Source of the DNA: an uncultured Methylophilaceae bacterium
GTDB taxonomy: Bacteria > Pseudomonadota > Gammaproteobacteria > Burkholderiales > Methylophilaceae
Length of the DNA stretch: 64,000 nt
Direction of reading: 5' to 3'
Assembly (NCBI GenBank): GCA_903870165.1
Contig: CAIQBW010000033.1
Location: forward strand, 124,001-188,000
The notes under the pieces: model-generated
What the model was told of the DNA's origin: nothing
The model's input: only the letters and a program-made list of their open reading frames with translations
Databases searched by the model: none
Shown: positions 55,259 to 64,000 of the stretch, piece by piece
Position numbering within the stretch: position 1 is the first letter of the stretch
Layout of the letters: each line of letters starts with the position of its first letter
Program-made: the position numbers and the translations under genes

Positions 55259-57379
55259 TTACTCGGCAGCTGGTGCTTCTGTCGTTGCAGGTGGATCAAT
55301 CAAAGCCTTCATGCTCAAACGCACACGACCTTTCTCGTCCGCTTCAACCACTTTCACTTTTACAATTTGACCTTCTTTTAAGAAGTCACCCACAGCATTC
55401 ACACGTTCGTGTGCGATTTGTGAGATATGCAATAAGCCATCTTTACCTGGTAACAATGAAACAATTGCACCAAAGTCTAATAACTTAATGACTGGACCTT
55501 CATATACTTGGCCAATTTCAACTTCCGCAGTAATCGCTTCGATGCGTTTTTTAGCTTCTTCGCCGGCTTCAGCACTTACGCAACCAATTTTGATGGTGCC
55601 GTCATCTTCAATATCGATCGTTGCGCCAGTTTCTTCAGTCAACGCACGAATCACAGCGCCGCCTTTACCAATCACATCACGAATCTTCTCTGGATTGATC
55701 TTCATTGTGATGATACGTGGTGCAAATGCTGACAACTCAGTACGTGAAGTATCCATAGATGACTTCATGATGCCCAAGATGTGCATACGGCCTTCTTTTG
55801 CTTGTGACAATGCCACTTGCATAATTTCAGCCGTAATACCTGTGATCTTGATGTCCATTTGAAGTGCAGTAATACCATCTTCCGTACCGGCTACTTTAAA
55901 GTCCATATCGCCCAAGTGATCTTCATCACCCAAGATGTCGGTTAGCACAGCAACGCGGTTGCCTTCTTTAATTAAACCCATTGCGATACCAGCAACGTGT
56001 GATTTCACTGGCACGCCAGCATCCATCAACGCCAAGCAACCGCCACAGACTGAAGCCATTGAGCTTGAGCCGTTAGATTCTGTAATTTCAGAAACGATAC
56101 GGATGGTGTAACCGAAGTCCTCTTGTGAAGGTAATGCAGCAATCAAAGCACGTTTAGCTAAACGGCCATGACCAATTTCACGACGTTTTGGTGTACCAAC
56201 GCGACCGGTTTCACCAGTAGCGTATGGAGGCATGTTGTAATGCAACATGAAACGGTCGTTGTAAGCACCTTCAAGCGCATCAATTGTTTGCTCATCGCGA
56301 CCTGTGCCCAATGTTGCTACAACCAACGCTTGTGTCTCACCACGCGTAAATAATGCTGAGCCATGGGTACGTGGCAATACACCTGTACGGATTGTAATAG
56401 GACGCACTGTGCGTGTATCACGGCCATCAATACGTGGCTCACCATTCAAGATTTGGCTACGAACAACTTTCGCTTCTAAATCAAAGAATGCTGATTTAAT
56501 TTCGTTTGCTTCTTGAGTAGAGGTCTCTTCAGTAATTAATTCTGAGATCACGCGATTTTTGATTTCATCTAGCTTGGTTGAGCGCGCGCCTTTTGATTTG
56601 ATTTGGTAAGCTGCATTAATATCAGCATTCGCCAATGCAGTAACTTTTTCAATCACAGCTGTGTTTGGCTCTGGTGGTGTCCAGTCCCAAGCTTCCTTAC
56701 CAACTTCTGCTGACAATTCGTTGATCATGTTGATCACCGCTTGCATTTGCTCGTGGCCGTAGACAACCGCACCCAACATCACATCTTCTGGCAATTCTTT
56801 CGCTTCTGACTCAACCATCATCACCGCGCTTGCTGTAGCAGCAACAACTAAATCTAACTCAGTGTCTTTCATTTGTGTTGCTGATGGATTGATGATGTAT
56901 TCACCATCAATGTAACCAACACGTGCCGCACCTAATGGGCCGTAGAACGGAATACCTGAAATTGCCATCGCTGCTGATGCACCGATAATGGCAGGAATAT
57001 CTGGATCAATTTCGCTGTCTGATGACATAACAGTCGCAACAACTTGTACTTCATTGTAAAACGCTTCTGGGAATAAAGGACGTAGTGGACGATCGATTAA
57101 ACGTGATGTCAGTGTTTCTTTCTCTGAAGGACGGCCTTCACGCTTAAAGAAACCGCCTGGGATTTTACCTGCAGCGTATGTACGTTCTTGGTAGTCAACA
57201 GTCAAAGGGAAGAAGTCTTGACCCGCTTTAACTTCAGTTTTACCGACAACAGTCACCAAAACCGCTGTGTCGCCATAAGTTACCATCACAGCGCCGTCTG
57301 CTTGGCGTGCAATTTCACCTGTTTCGATGGTGAGCTCATGCGCACCGTATTGAATACTCTTTTTTACTTTATTAAACAT
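55259..57379 (-). CDS. pnp: polyribonucleotide nucleotidyltransferase
   Basis: 706 residues: two RNase PH domains, linker, KH domain ([30 protein letters not shown]) and S1 domain ending before a Pro/Ala tail. 3'-5' phosphorolytic exonuclease of the degradosome. Downstream of rpsO with an RNase-III-type hairpin between them. Confidence 0.98.
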   Translation of the reverse strand: MFNKVKKSIQYGAHELTIETGEIARQADGAVMVTYGDTAVLVTVVGKTEVKAGQDFFPLTVDYQERTYAAGKIPGGFFKREGRPSEKETLTSRLIDRPLRPLFPEAFYNEVQVVATVMSSDSEIDPDIPAIIGASAAMAISGIPFYGPLGAARVGYIDGEYIINPSATQMKDTELDLVVAATASAVMMVESEAKELPEDVMLGAVVYGHEQMQAVINMINELSAEVGKEAWDWTPPEPNTAVIEKVTALANADINAAYQIKSKGARSTKLDEIKNRVISELITEETSTQEANEIKSAFFDLEAKVVRSQILNGEPRIDGRDTRTVRPITIRTGVLPRTHGSALFTRGETQALVVATLGTGRDEQTIDALEGAYNDRFMLHYNMPPYATGETGRVGTPKRREIGHGRLAKRALIAALPSQEDFGYTIRIVSEITESNGSSSMASVCGGCLALMDAGVPVKSHVAGIAMGLIKEGNRVAVLTDILGDEDHLGDMDFKVAGTEDGITALQMDIKITGITAEIMQVALSQAKEGRMHILGIMKSSMDTSRTELSAFAPRIITMKINPEKIRDVIGKGGAVIRALTEETGATIDIEDDGTIKIGCVSAEAGEEAKKRIEAITAEVEIGQVYEGPVIKLLDFGAIVSLLPGKDGLLHISQIAHERVNAVGDFLKEGQIVKVKVVEADEKGRVRLSMKALIDPPATTEAPAAE

Positions 57380-57465
57380 TTGTCTTCCTTTTTCACATTA
57401 ATGTTCATTATTTACAACCCTAATAATGAACAACGATAGATGGCATGACGCCACTTTGGTACAAC

Positions 57466-57512
57466 AAAAAAGCCAAAAGCACTACGCTGATACGTAATGC
57501 TTCTGGCTTTTT
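57466..57512 (-). terminator. rpsO-pnp intergenic stem-loop
   Basis: Long imperfect stem AAAAAGCCA ... TGGCTTTTT. In Enterobacteria this position is the rpsO terminator and RNase III processing site for pnp autoregulation; the same role is likely. Confidence 0.75.
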
Positions 57513-57551
57513 ATTCAACTGCAAAAATCGTATATCGCTTTTTGCAAAAAC

Positions 57552-57821
57552 TTATTTACGAATACCTAAGCGTTCAATCAAAACTTGATAACGGCTTAGA
57601 TCTTTGCCTTTTAAATAGTCTAACAAACGACGGCGTTGGCTAACCAAAGCTAGCAAACCACGACGTGAGTGATTGTCTTTTTTGTTAGATTTAAAGTGTT
57701 CTGTTAGGTAAGTGATACGTGCAGTTAACAATGCAACTTGCACTTCTGGACTACCTGTATCAGCTGGAGCGCGTTGAAAGTCTGCGACGATCTTAGCGGT
57801 ATCTTGCGTGGTCATTGCCAT
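57552..57821 (-). CDS. rpsO: 30S ribosomal protein S15
   Basis: 89 residues, full length; [16 protein letters not shown] and [20 protein letters not shown] are family hallmarks. Binds 16S rRNA early in 30S assembly. Confidence 0.98.
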   Translation of the reverse strand: MAMTTQDTAKIVADFQRAPADTGSPEVQVALLTARITYLTEHFKSNKKDNHSRRGLLALVSQRRRLLDYLKGKDLSRYQVLIERLGIRK

Positions 57822-57933
57822 CTTTATATTTCCTTTTAGTTAGCGTCAATGCAAAAGCAGGGAATCCGCGAATGCATTCATTTACGACTCGGACGCGCAT
57901 TTTATCCGTAAGCTAGTGATTTATCAAGCAGAA

Positions 57934-58854
57934 TTAAGAAAAATCTCGCATTAATCGTTTAGGTGCGATTTTTCCATCATCTTGTAAAAAGCCCAAACCT
58001 AAAAAACGCGCGTCTTCATCAAACAATCGCATTTCACCATGTGGGACTCTGCCTGAAACCCAGACTGCTTGGCCTTGCATCAAGTAATGCGCTGCGTCAG
58101 CATTAAGCGTCACCGATGGCAAATAGGCGATAGCCGAGTCGATGGGCAACAGTAATGACTGAAGCGCTTCAACTGGCGTATCTTTTATCTTTTCTTCTAA
58201 CTGCTCGATTGTGATGGCATCGGCTAATTCGTAGCCAGCAGTTTCTATTCTTCGCAAACCAATCAAATGCGCGCCTGAGCCAAGCGTATTACCAATATCT
58301 TCGGCGAGGGTACGGATATATGTCCCCTTGCTACACTTCACAGTGATGGATGCGACATCATTTTCAAAGTGCGTAATGGTGATATCAGAAATCGTGACTA
58401 AACGGGATTGCCGTTCAATATCGACACCTTCACGCGCGTATTCGTATAAGGCCTTTCCTTCGAATTTCAGTGCCGAGTACATTGGAGGGACTTGGCTAAT
58501 TTCACCCAAAAATGATTGGCAAGTTAATTCAAGTTGCAGGCGCGTAAATCTTACATCGCTCGTCTCGATGACTTCGCCTTCGGCATCACCGGTGGTGGTA
58601 GTTGCACCAAATTTGATTGTAGCAATATAAGTTTTATCGGCATCAGTGACATATTGTGCAAACTTGGTCGCCTCTCCTAAGCAAATCGGAAGCAATCCTG
58701 TCGCCAATGGATCTAATGTTCCGGTATGACCTGCTTTGGCTGCTTGAAATAGCCATTTAACTTTTTGGAGGGCTTGATTAGAGGAAAAGCCAAGCGGCTT
58801 GTCTAGCAACAACACGCCGTTGATATTGCGTTTAACTCTTTTGAATTGCGCCAT
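57934..58854 (-). CDS. truB: tRNA pseudouridine-55 synthase
   Basis: 306 residues: GVLLLDKPLGFSSNQALQKVK, catalytic Asp in GHTGTLDPLATG (near residue 46) and KGTYIRTLAEDIG. Makes psi55 in the T loop. Confidence 0.97.
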   Translation of the reverse strand: MAQFKRVKRNINGVLLLDKPLGFSSNQALQKVKWLFQAAKAGHTGTLDPLATGLLPICLGEATKFAQYVTDADKTYIATIKFGATTTTGDAEGEVIETSDVRFTRLQLELTCQSFLGEISQVPPMYSALKFEGKALYEYAREGVDIERQSRLVTISDITITHFENDVASITVKCSKGTYIRTLAEDIGNTLGSGAHLIGLRRIETAGYELADAITIEQLEEKIKDTPVEALQSLLLPIDSAIAYLPSVTLNADAAHYLMQGQAVWVSGRVPHGEMRLFDEDARFLGLGFLQDDGKIAPKRLMRDFS

Positions 58855-58880
58855 GTGGCAGATTTAACTTCTGAGGAGGT

Positions 58881-59246
58881 TTATTCTTTAGGACTATCTG
58901 CCAAGGCTTGATTGATAAGACGTGTTAGTTTCATGCCATTATCAATCGAAGCGTCGTAGACAAAATGTAGCTGAGGCACTGTGCGAAGCAACATGCGCTT
59001 AGAAAGCTGACTACGTAGGAAGCCTGCTGTTTTTTCTAAGCCTTTTTGCAACTCAGCGGCTGATTTCGCATCTTGTTCTGCCGTGCTGTAATAAATCTTC
59101 GCGTGCGCCATATCACCGGTCACCTCAACCTCAGTCACGGTTACCATACCAACACGTGGATCTTTTACTTCAAACTGAAGCAAATCCGCCAACTCACGGC
59201 GCATTTGCTCAGCAACACGATCACTTCTTGCGAAATCTTTAGCCAT
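58881..59246 (-). CDS. rbfA: ribosome-binding factor A
   Basis: 121 residues: SDRVAEQMRRELADLL, DPRVGMVTVTEVEVTGDMAHAKIYYS, LRTVPQLHFVYDAS. 30S maturation factor. Its start abuts the infB stop. Confidence 0.96.
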   Translation of the reverse strand: MAKDFARSDRVAEQMRRELADLLQFEVKDPRVGMVTVTEVEVTGDMAHAKIYYSTAEQDAKSAAELQKGLEKTAGFLRSQLSKRMLLRTVPQLHFVYDASIDNGMKLTRLINQALADSPKE

Positions 59247-61852
59247 TAGAGCGTTCTAGCAACTTCAACAACTTCGTAAACTTCTAACAAATCGCCCACT
59301 TCAATGTCGTTGTAGTTCTTCAATGACAAGCCGCATTCGAAGTTAGATTTAACTTCTTTAACGTCATCTTTGAAGCGCTTGAGTGAATCGAGCTCGCCTG
59401 TGTGGATAATCACATCGCCGCGAAGCACACGAATCTTAGAGTTACGTTTAATGACCCCATCTTGAACGTAACAGCCTGCCACCGCACCCACTTTAGAAAT
59501 ACGGTAAACCTCACGAATTTCCACCAAACCAATCGCGCTTTCTTTCTTCTCTGGGGCGAGCATGCCACCAAGCGCTGCTTTGATTTCATCGACTGCTTCA
59601 TAGATGATGTTGTAGTAACGAACATCCACGCCTGAGCTTTCAATCAATTTACGCGCGCCAGCATCTGCACGCACGTTAAAGCCGATCAATACCGCTTTAG
59701 ATGCTACGCTCAAGTTCACATCAGATTCAGTCACTGCACCAACGCCAGTGTGAATAATGTTAACTTTCACTTCATCGGTTGATAATTTTTGCAATGAAGT
59801 CGCTAGCGCTTCGTATGAACCTTGAACATCTGATTTGATGATCAATGGCAAGCTCTTCACTTCGCCTTCGCCCATATTTTCAAACATGTTTTCAAGCTTA
59901 GCGGCTTGTTGTTTTGCTAGTTTCACATCACGGAACTTACCTTGGCGGAAGAGTGCAATCTCACGCGCTTTACGCTCGTCGTTCAAGACGATGACTTCTT
60001 CACCTGAGTTAGGCACATCTGATAGGCCCAAAATCTCAACAGGAATTGAAGGGCCTGCTTCTTTAATATCATTACCCGCTTCATCCAACATCGCACGAAC
60101 ACGACCAAATGAACTACCAGCAAGCAACATGTCGCCGCGCTTCAATGTGCCTGATTGCACCAAGATGGTTGAAACTGGGCCGCGGCCTTTGTCCAAACGA
60201 CCTTCAATCACCAAACCTTTAGCAGGGGTATTCTTAGGCGCTCTTAGTTCAAGCACTTCAGCCTGCAACAGTACCGCTTCTAATAATTCATCAATACCTT
60301 TACCTGTTTTCGCTGAAACTTCTACGAACATGGTGTCGCCACCCCAATCTTCTGGGACCACTTCTTCCGCCACAAGCTCTTGTTTAACACGTTCAGAGTT
60401 GGCTTCAGGTTTATCAATCTTATTCACTGCAACCACCAATGGCACACCTGCTGCTTTTGCATGGTGAACCGCTTCAATGGTTTGTGGCATCACGCCGTCA
60501 TCGGCAGCAACCACCAAAATCACAATGTCTGTTGCTTTAGCACCACGAGCACGCATCGCTGTAAAGGCTTCATGGCCAGGAGTATCTAAGAAGGTGACCA
60601 TGCCACGCTCTGTCTCAACGTGATATGCACCGATATGTTGGGTAATCCCGCCAGCCTCGCCTGAAGCTACACGACTGCGACGAATATAATCTAGCAATGA
60701 CGTTTTACCATGGTCAACGTGACCCATCACGGTCACCACAGGTGGACGTGCTTCAAGGATCGCTTCAGCGTGTTCCGCATCATCCAAGAATGTTTCTGGA
60801 TCGTTAGCTGCTGCTGCTTTCGCAGTGTGGCCCATTTCTTCAACAATAATAATTGCTGTTTCTTGATCGAGCACTTGGTTAATTGTCACCATCATGCCCA
60901 TTTTCATGAGCGCTTTAATCACTTCGCCAGCTTTAACCGCCATTTTATGTGCCAAGTCAGCAACGCTGATTGTTTCAGGCACTAACACCTCATGCACAAT
61001 CGGCTCTGTTGGTGCATTAAATGCATGTTCTGCATCGCTGTCTTTATTCGATTTTGACTTAGTCTTCTGACCACGCCAGCCTTGATTCATGCCGGTGTCG
61101 CCACGTGTTTTGATGCCACGTTTTTTATTCTCAGCATCAGCCCACTCTTTATTCTTATTACCTTTTTTAGCTGTCTTATCTTCAGCCTTTGCGTCTTCTT
61201 TAGGTGCTGGTTTATGCAATGTACCTTCAGATAATTTTGTAGCAGCGGCCCCAGCTTCAGCCGCTTTCTTCGCTTCATCATCTAGACGTTTTTGGGCAAG
61301 CTCTTGCTTCTTGCGCAAGTCTTCCATCTGCATAGCCATCAATGCGGCATGACGCTTCGCTTCGTTTGCACGTTGCGCAATTTGCTCTGGTGACAACAAA
61401 CTAGGTTTGACTGATTTCGTTGAAGGCGTCGCTTCTTCAGCAACTACCGGCGCTTCTTCAATGACTTCTGGCGCTGCAACTACTTCAACTTCAGCAACTA
61501 CCGGCACTTCTTCAATGACTTCAACTGGCGGCAACTCTTGTTCAGCTGTCGCTTCTTCGTTACGCACTAAAACACGTTTTTTACGCACTTCAACTTGAAT
61601 CGTTCTCGCTTTACCAGAACTATCAGTTTTTTTGATTTCTGTATTTTGCTTACGCGTTAAAGTAATTTTGTTTTTAGGTGCTTGGCCGCCGTGCTCTTTA
61701 CGGAGGTAATCTAGCAACAAAGTTTTGTCTTGTTCAGTCAACTGGTCACTTGATGCAACTTTACTGACGCCAGCACTTTTCAACTGCTCCAGCAGTAGCT
61801 CGGCTGGCAAGCCTAACTCACTCGCAAATTGTAATACGCTTGTCTGTCCCAT
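59246..61852 (-). CDS. infB: translation initiation factor IF-2
   Basis: 868 residues: IF2_N at residues 1-50, long Glu/Ala/Lys linker, GTPase domain with [17 protein letters not shown] and NKID, then domains II-IV. Recruits fMet-tRNA. Part of the rimP-nusA-infB-rbfA-truB operon. Confidence 0.98.
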   Translation of the reverse strand: MGQTSVLQFASELGLPAELLLEQLKSAGVSKVASSDQLTEQDKTLLLDYLRKEHGGQAPKNKITLTRKQNTEIKKTDSSGKARTIQVEVRKKRVLVRNEEATAEQELPPVEVIEEVPVVAEVEVVAAPEVIEEAPVVAEEATPSTKSVKPSLLSPEQIAQRANEAKRHAALMAMQMEDLRKKQELAQKRLDDEAKKAAEAGAAATKLSEGTLHKPAPKEDAKAEDKTAKKGNKNKEWADAENKKRGIKTRGDTGMNQGWRGQKTKSKSNKDSDAEHAFNAPTEPIVHEVLVPETISVADLAHKMAVKAGEVIKALMKMGMMVTINQVLDQETAIIIVEEMGHTAKAAAANDPETFLDDAEHAEAILEARPPVVTVMGHVDHGKTSLLDYIRRSRVASGEAGGITQHIGAYHVETERGMVTFLDTPGHEAFTAMRARGAKATDIVILVVAADDGVMPQTIEAVHHAKAAGVPLVVAVNKIDKPEANSERVKQELVAEEVVPEDWGGDTMFVEVSAKTGKGIDELLEAVLLQAEVLELRAPKNTPAKGLVIEGRLDKGRGPVSTILVQSGTLKRGDMLLAGSSFGRVRAMLDEAGNDIKEAGPSIPVEILGLSDVPNSGEEVIVLNDERKAREIALFRQGKFRDVKLAKQQAAKLENMFENMGEGEVKSLPLIIKSDVQGSYEALATSLQKLSTDEVKVNIIHTGVGAVTESDVNLSVASKAVLIGFNVRADAGARKLIESSGVDVRYYNIIYEAVDEIKAALGGMLAPEKKESAIGLVEIREVYRISKVGAVAGCYVQDGVIKRNSKIRVLRGDVIIHTGELDSLKRFKDDVKEVKSNFECGLSLKNYNDIEVGDLLEVYEVVEVARTL

Positions 61853-61937
61853 CTGTTACTCCAGTCTATTCTTTTCGCAACTACTCAAAATACTCATTAC
61901 TTCAGCGATAATTTCTGATACTAGTCTTTAGAAAACC

Positions 61938-63413
61938 TTAAGCAAACCAAGGTGCACGTGCAGTCATAATCAATGTTTTCGCACGTTCTGCATCCATGTT
62001 AGTTAATTCAACTAAATCATCTACTGCAAGATCTGCTAAATCATCCATGGTTGAAACACCCTTAGATGCCAACAAGTGTGCTGTTTCTTCGTCCATGCCT
62101 TCCATACCAAGCAAATCTGCAGAAGCTTCTTCAACCTTCTCTTCTTTTGCAATCGCATCGGTGAGCAAAGCAGCTCTTGCACGTTTACGTAGTTCATTGA
62201 TGGTGTCTTCATCAAAGGCTTCGATTTCTGACATTTCAGCCAAAGGCACGTAAGCAATTTCTTCTAATGTGCCAAAACCTTCTTGTACCAAGATGTCTGC
62301 CACTTCTTCATCCACGTCCAATTTCTCGATAAACAATTGACGTGTTTTTGTGTATTCCGCTTCGTTTTTCTGAGCAGCTTCATCGATTGTTAGGATATTT
62401 AATGTCCAGCCTGTCAGCTCTGAAGCTAAACGTACGTTTTGACCATTACGGCCAATCGCCTGCGCTAATTGTTCTTCATCAACCACAACGTCCATGCTAT
62501 GTGCATCTTCATCCACTACGATGCTTGAAACTTCAGCGGGCGCCATTGCATTGATTACGAACTGTGCTGGCTCCATCGACCACAAGACGATATCTACACG
62601 CTCGCCTGCAAGCTCACCTGTGACAGCCTGCACACGTGAACCGCGCATACCCACGCAAGTACCTACTGGATCTAAACGTTGATCATTCGCTTTTACAGCA
62701 ATCTTAGAACGTAAACCAGGGTCACGCGCAGCCGCTCTAATTTCCAGCAAGCCATCTTCAATTTCCGGCACTTCTAGTTCAAATAAGCGTGTAATGAACT
62801 CAGGCGCAATACGTGAAAGAATCAATTGTGGACCGCGACCACTACGCTCTACGCGAAGTAAGTAAGCACGTACACGATCGCCTACACGTAGGTTCTCTTT
62901 TGGAATCATTTGATCGCGTGGCAATAGAGATTCGATACGACCCACTTCGATAATCGCATTGCCTTTTTCCATCCGTTTGATCACGCCAGTGACCAAGAAT
63001 TCTTTACGCGCTAAGAAATCATCAAGAATTTGTTCACGTTCTGCTTCACGGACTTTTTGCAAAATCACTTGTTTCGCTGCTTGCGCACCAATACGTCCAA
63101 ATTCAACTGACTCCAATGGCTCTTCAAATGTATTGGCTTCAGAAATCACTTTACCTTCAGCACGCTCATCATCGACATACATTTGTGCGCCTGGGTTTTC
63201 CAAGGCTTCATCGTCGGTTAATAGCGTCCAACGTCTAAATGAATCATATTCGCCGGTTTCACGATCAATCTGAACGCGTACATCTGCGTCATCAGCAAAA
63301 CGTTTTTTGGTTGCAGATGCTAATGCGTATTCAAGGGCGCTAAATACCACCTCTTTATCCACGTTTTTTTCGTGTGCAAGTGCATCTACTAATAATAAAA
63401 TTTCGCGACTCAT
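61938..63413 (-). CDS. nusA: transcription factor NusA
   Basis: 491 residues: N-terminal RNAP-binding domain, S1 ([28 protein letters not shown]), two KH domains ([14 protein letters not shown]) and two C-terminal helical repeats. Pausing, termination and antitermination factor. Confidence 0.97.
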   Translation of the reverse strand: MSREILLLVDALAHEKNVDKEVVFSALEYALASATKKRFADDADVRVQIDRETGEYDSFRRWTLLTDDEALENPGAQMYVDDERAEGKVISEANTFEEPLESVEFGRIGAQAAKQVILQKVREAEREQILDDFLARKEFLVTGVIKRMEKGNAIIEVGRIESLLPRDQMIPKENLRVGDRVRAYLLRVERSGRGPQLILSRIAPEFITRLFELEVPEIEDGLLEIRAAARDPGLRSKIAVKANDQRLDPVGTCVGMRGSRVQAVTGELAGERVDIVLWSMEPAQFVINAMAPAEVSSIVVDEDAHSMDVVVDEEQLAQAIGRNGQNVRLASELTGWTLNILTIDEAAQKNEAEYTKTRQLFIEKLDVDEEVADILVQEGFGTLEEIAYVPLAEMSEIEAFDEDTINELRKRARAALLTDAIAKEEKVEEASADLLGMEGMDEETAHLLASKGVSTMDDLADLAVDDLVELTNMDAERAKTLIMTARAPWFA

Positions 63414-63456
63414 CTTAATCTCCGCTTATAAATTCGATCGAACGACAACAAATAAA

Positions 63457-63894
63457 TTATTTAAACTCTGGTGCCAAACGGGCTTTATCGATATTGGTTA
63501 TCGCAATTTTGAAAATAACGCCTTCCACATCAATCAATAAATCTCCGTCATCAACACCCTTAAGTGTGCCCAGAAAGTTTTTTCTACCTTCAATTGGCAT
63601 TCTTACTTTTACATTCGCACGCGATTCGGCAAATTTAATAAAATCCGCTTCTTTCTTAAGTGCTCGATCAAGACCGGGAGAGGAAACCTCTAAACGGTCA
63701 TAATCAATATCATTTTCTACAGCTAACACGTTACCCAATTGATTGCTGACTAACACGCAATCATCGATTGTGATCCCATCAGGCTTATCGATGAATAGAC
63801 GTAGCAATTTACCTCGGTTAGAAACTTCCAAATCCACGAGTTCATAATCAAGCTGCGTTACTGTTTTCTCAATTAATCCGTACAAATCTGCCAA
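63457..63894 (-). CDS. rimP: ribosome maturation factor RimP
   Basis: 145 residues: LGYELVDLEVS-like start, LRLFIDKPDGITIDDCVLVSNQL and YDRLEVSSPGLDRALK. First gene of the operon. Confidence 0.96.
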   Translation of the reverse strand: MADLYGLIEKTVTQLDYELVDLEVSNRGKLLRLFIDKPDGITIDDCVLVSNQLGNVLAVENDIDYDRLEVSSPGLDRALKKEADFIKFAESRANVKVRMPIEGRKNFLGTLKGVDDGDLLIDVEGVIFKIAITNIDKARLAPEFK

Positions 63895-63938
63895 TTAATA
63901 TCTACCCTGTGCTAACAAGCATCTTCTATCAGAAACAA

Positions 63939-63970
63939 AAAATGGGCTTAACGCCCATTTTCTTATTATA
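63939..63970 (-). promoter_or_regulatory. -10 and terminator-like hairpin in rimP leader
   Basis: On the minus strand TATAAT (63965-63970) followed by AAAATGGGC-gttaa-GCCCATTTT and T-run, 45 bp before rimP. Either the terminator of the gene upstream, or a leader attenuator; both readings are possible. Confidence 0.5.
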
Positions 63971-64000
63971 TCAACCATTTAGCGCAATGGTCTGCGTTTG

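Noticed and set aside
59835-60467. 210-codon frame antisense to infB
   Set aside because: Entirely inside a well-conserved gene; high Ser/Pro content typical of antisense shadows.

Overview
The right half of this window (about 33.5-64 kb) is ordinary chromosome of a low-GC betaproteobacterium, most likely a member of the Methylophilaceae. This is inferred from gene content and protein style (rimP-nusA-infB-rbfA-truB-rpsO-pnp cluster, dksA, folD, valS, ppc-gap pair); no rRNA is present to prove it. Nearly all of the left half (1-33.5 kb) is accessory DNA organised around a tRNA-Phe gene.

Layout. 1-4080: the right part of a first element (element 0), lying upstream of tRNA-Phe. 4186-4261: intact tRNA-Phe(GAA). 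From the anticodon loop to the CCA end, 45 bp of this tRNA are repeated exactly at 13040-13084 and 33426-33470, and a 19 bp stub survives at 43563-43581. The first three copies delimit two tandem islands: element A (4.2-13.1 kb) and element B (13.0-33.5 kb). The segment 33.5-43.6 kb lies between att-like cores but carries metabolic and transport genes (a CorA-like transporter, GAPDH, PEP carboxylase, a porin behind a Fur box, an OmpH-like chaperone, a zinc exporter). 43.6-53.3 kb holds small envelope and sulfur-transfer genes, ValS, MoeB and a small prophage remnant. 53.4-64 kb holds tRNA-His, tRNA-Arg and tRNA-Pro, folD, dksA and the pnp-to-rimP translation/transcription cluster.

The accessory system. 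Elements 0, A and B each carry the same three-gene module: an AAA+ ATPase resembling phage/archaeal clamp-loader subunits (T4 gp44/RFC), a 259-275 residue protein of unknown function encoded upstream in the same operon with a terminator-like hairpin between the two, and a divergently transcribed 242-294 residue protein across an intergenic region with inverted repeats. In A and B this is combined with two tyrosine recombinases (a full-length integrase and a small FimB-sized catalytic-domain recombinase), small proteins starting MRFYEF that resemble T4-type capsid-targeting leaders, and octamers matching the T4 late promoter (TATAAATA) placed exactly 5 bp before start codons or at the 5' end of a conserved, highly structured about 220-nt RNA present in elements 0 and B. 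Each element also has its own private family of short palindromes. My reading, which is an inference, is that these are a family of integrative satellites that exploit a T4-like helper phage: dormant in tRNA-Phe, replicated with their own clamp-loader-like module, and switched on by the helper's late transcription machinery. Element B additionally carries defence-type cargo: a PLD/SNF2 helicase with a type IIG-like methyltransferase, an HATPase-STAS-like protein and two toxin-antitoxin pairs.

No CRISPR array, rRNA gene, IS transposase or integron was seen.
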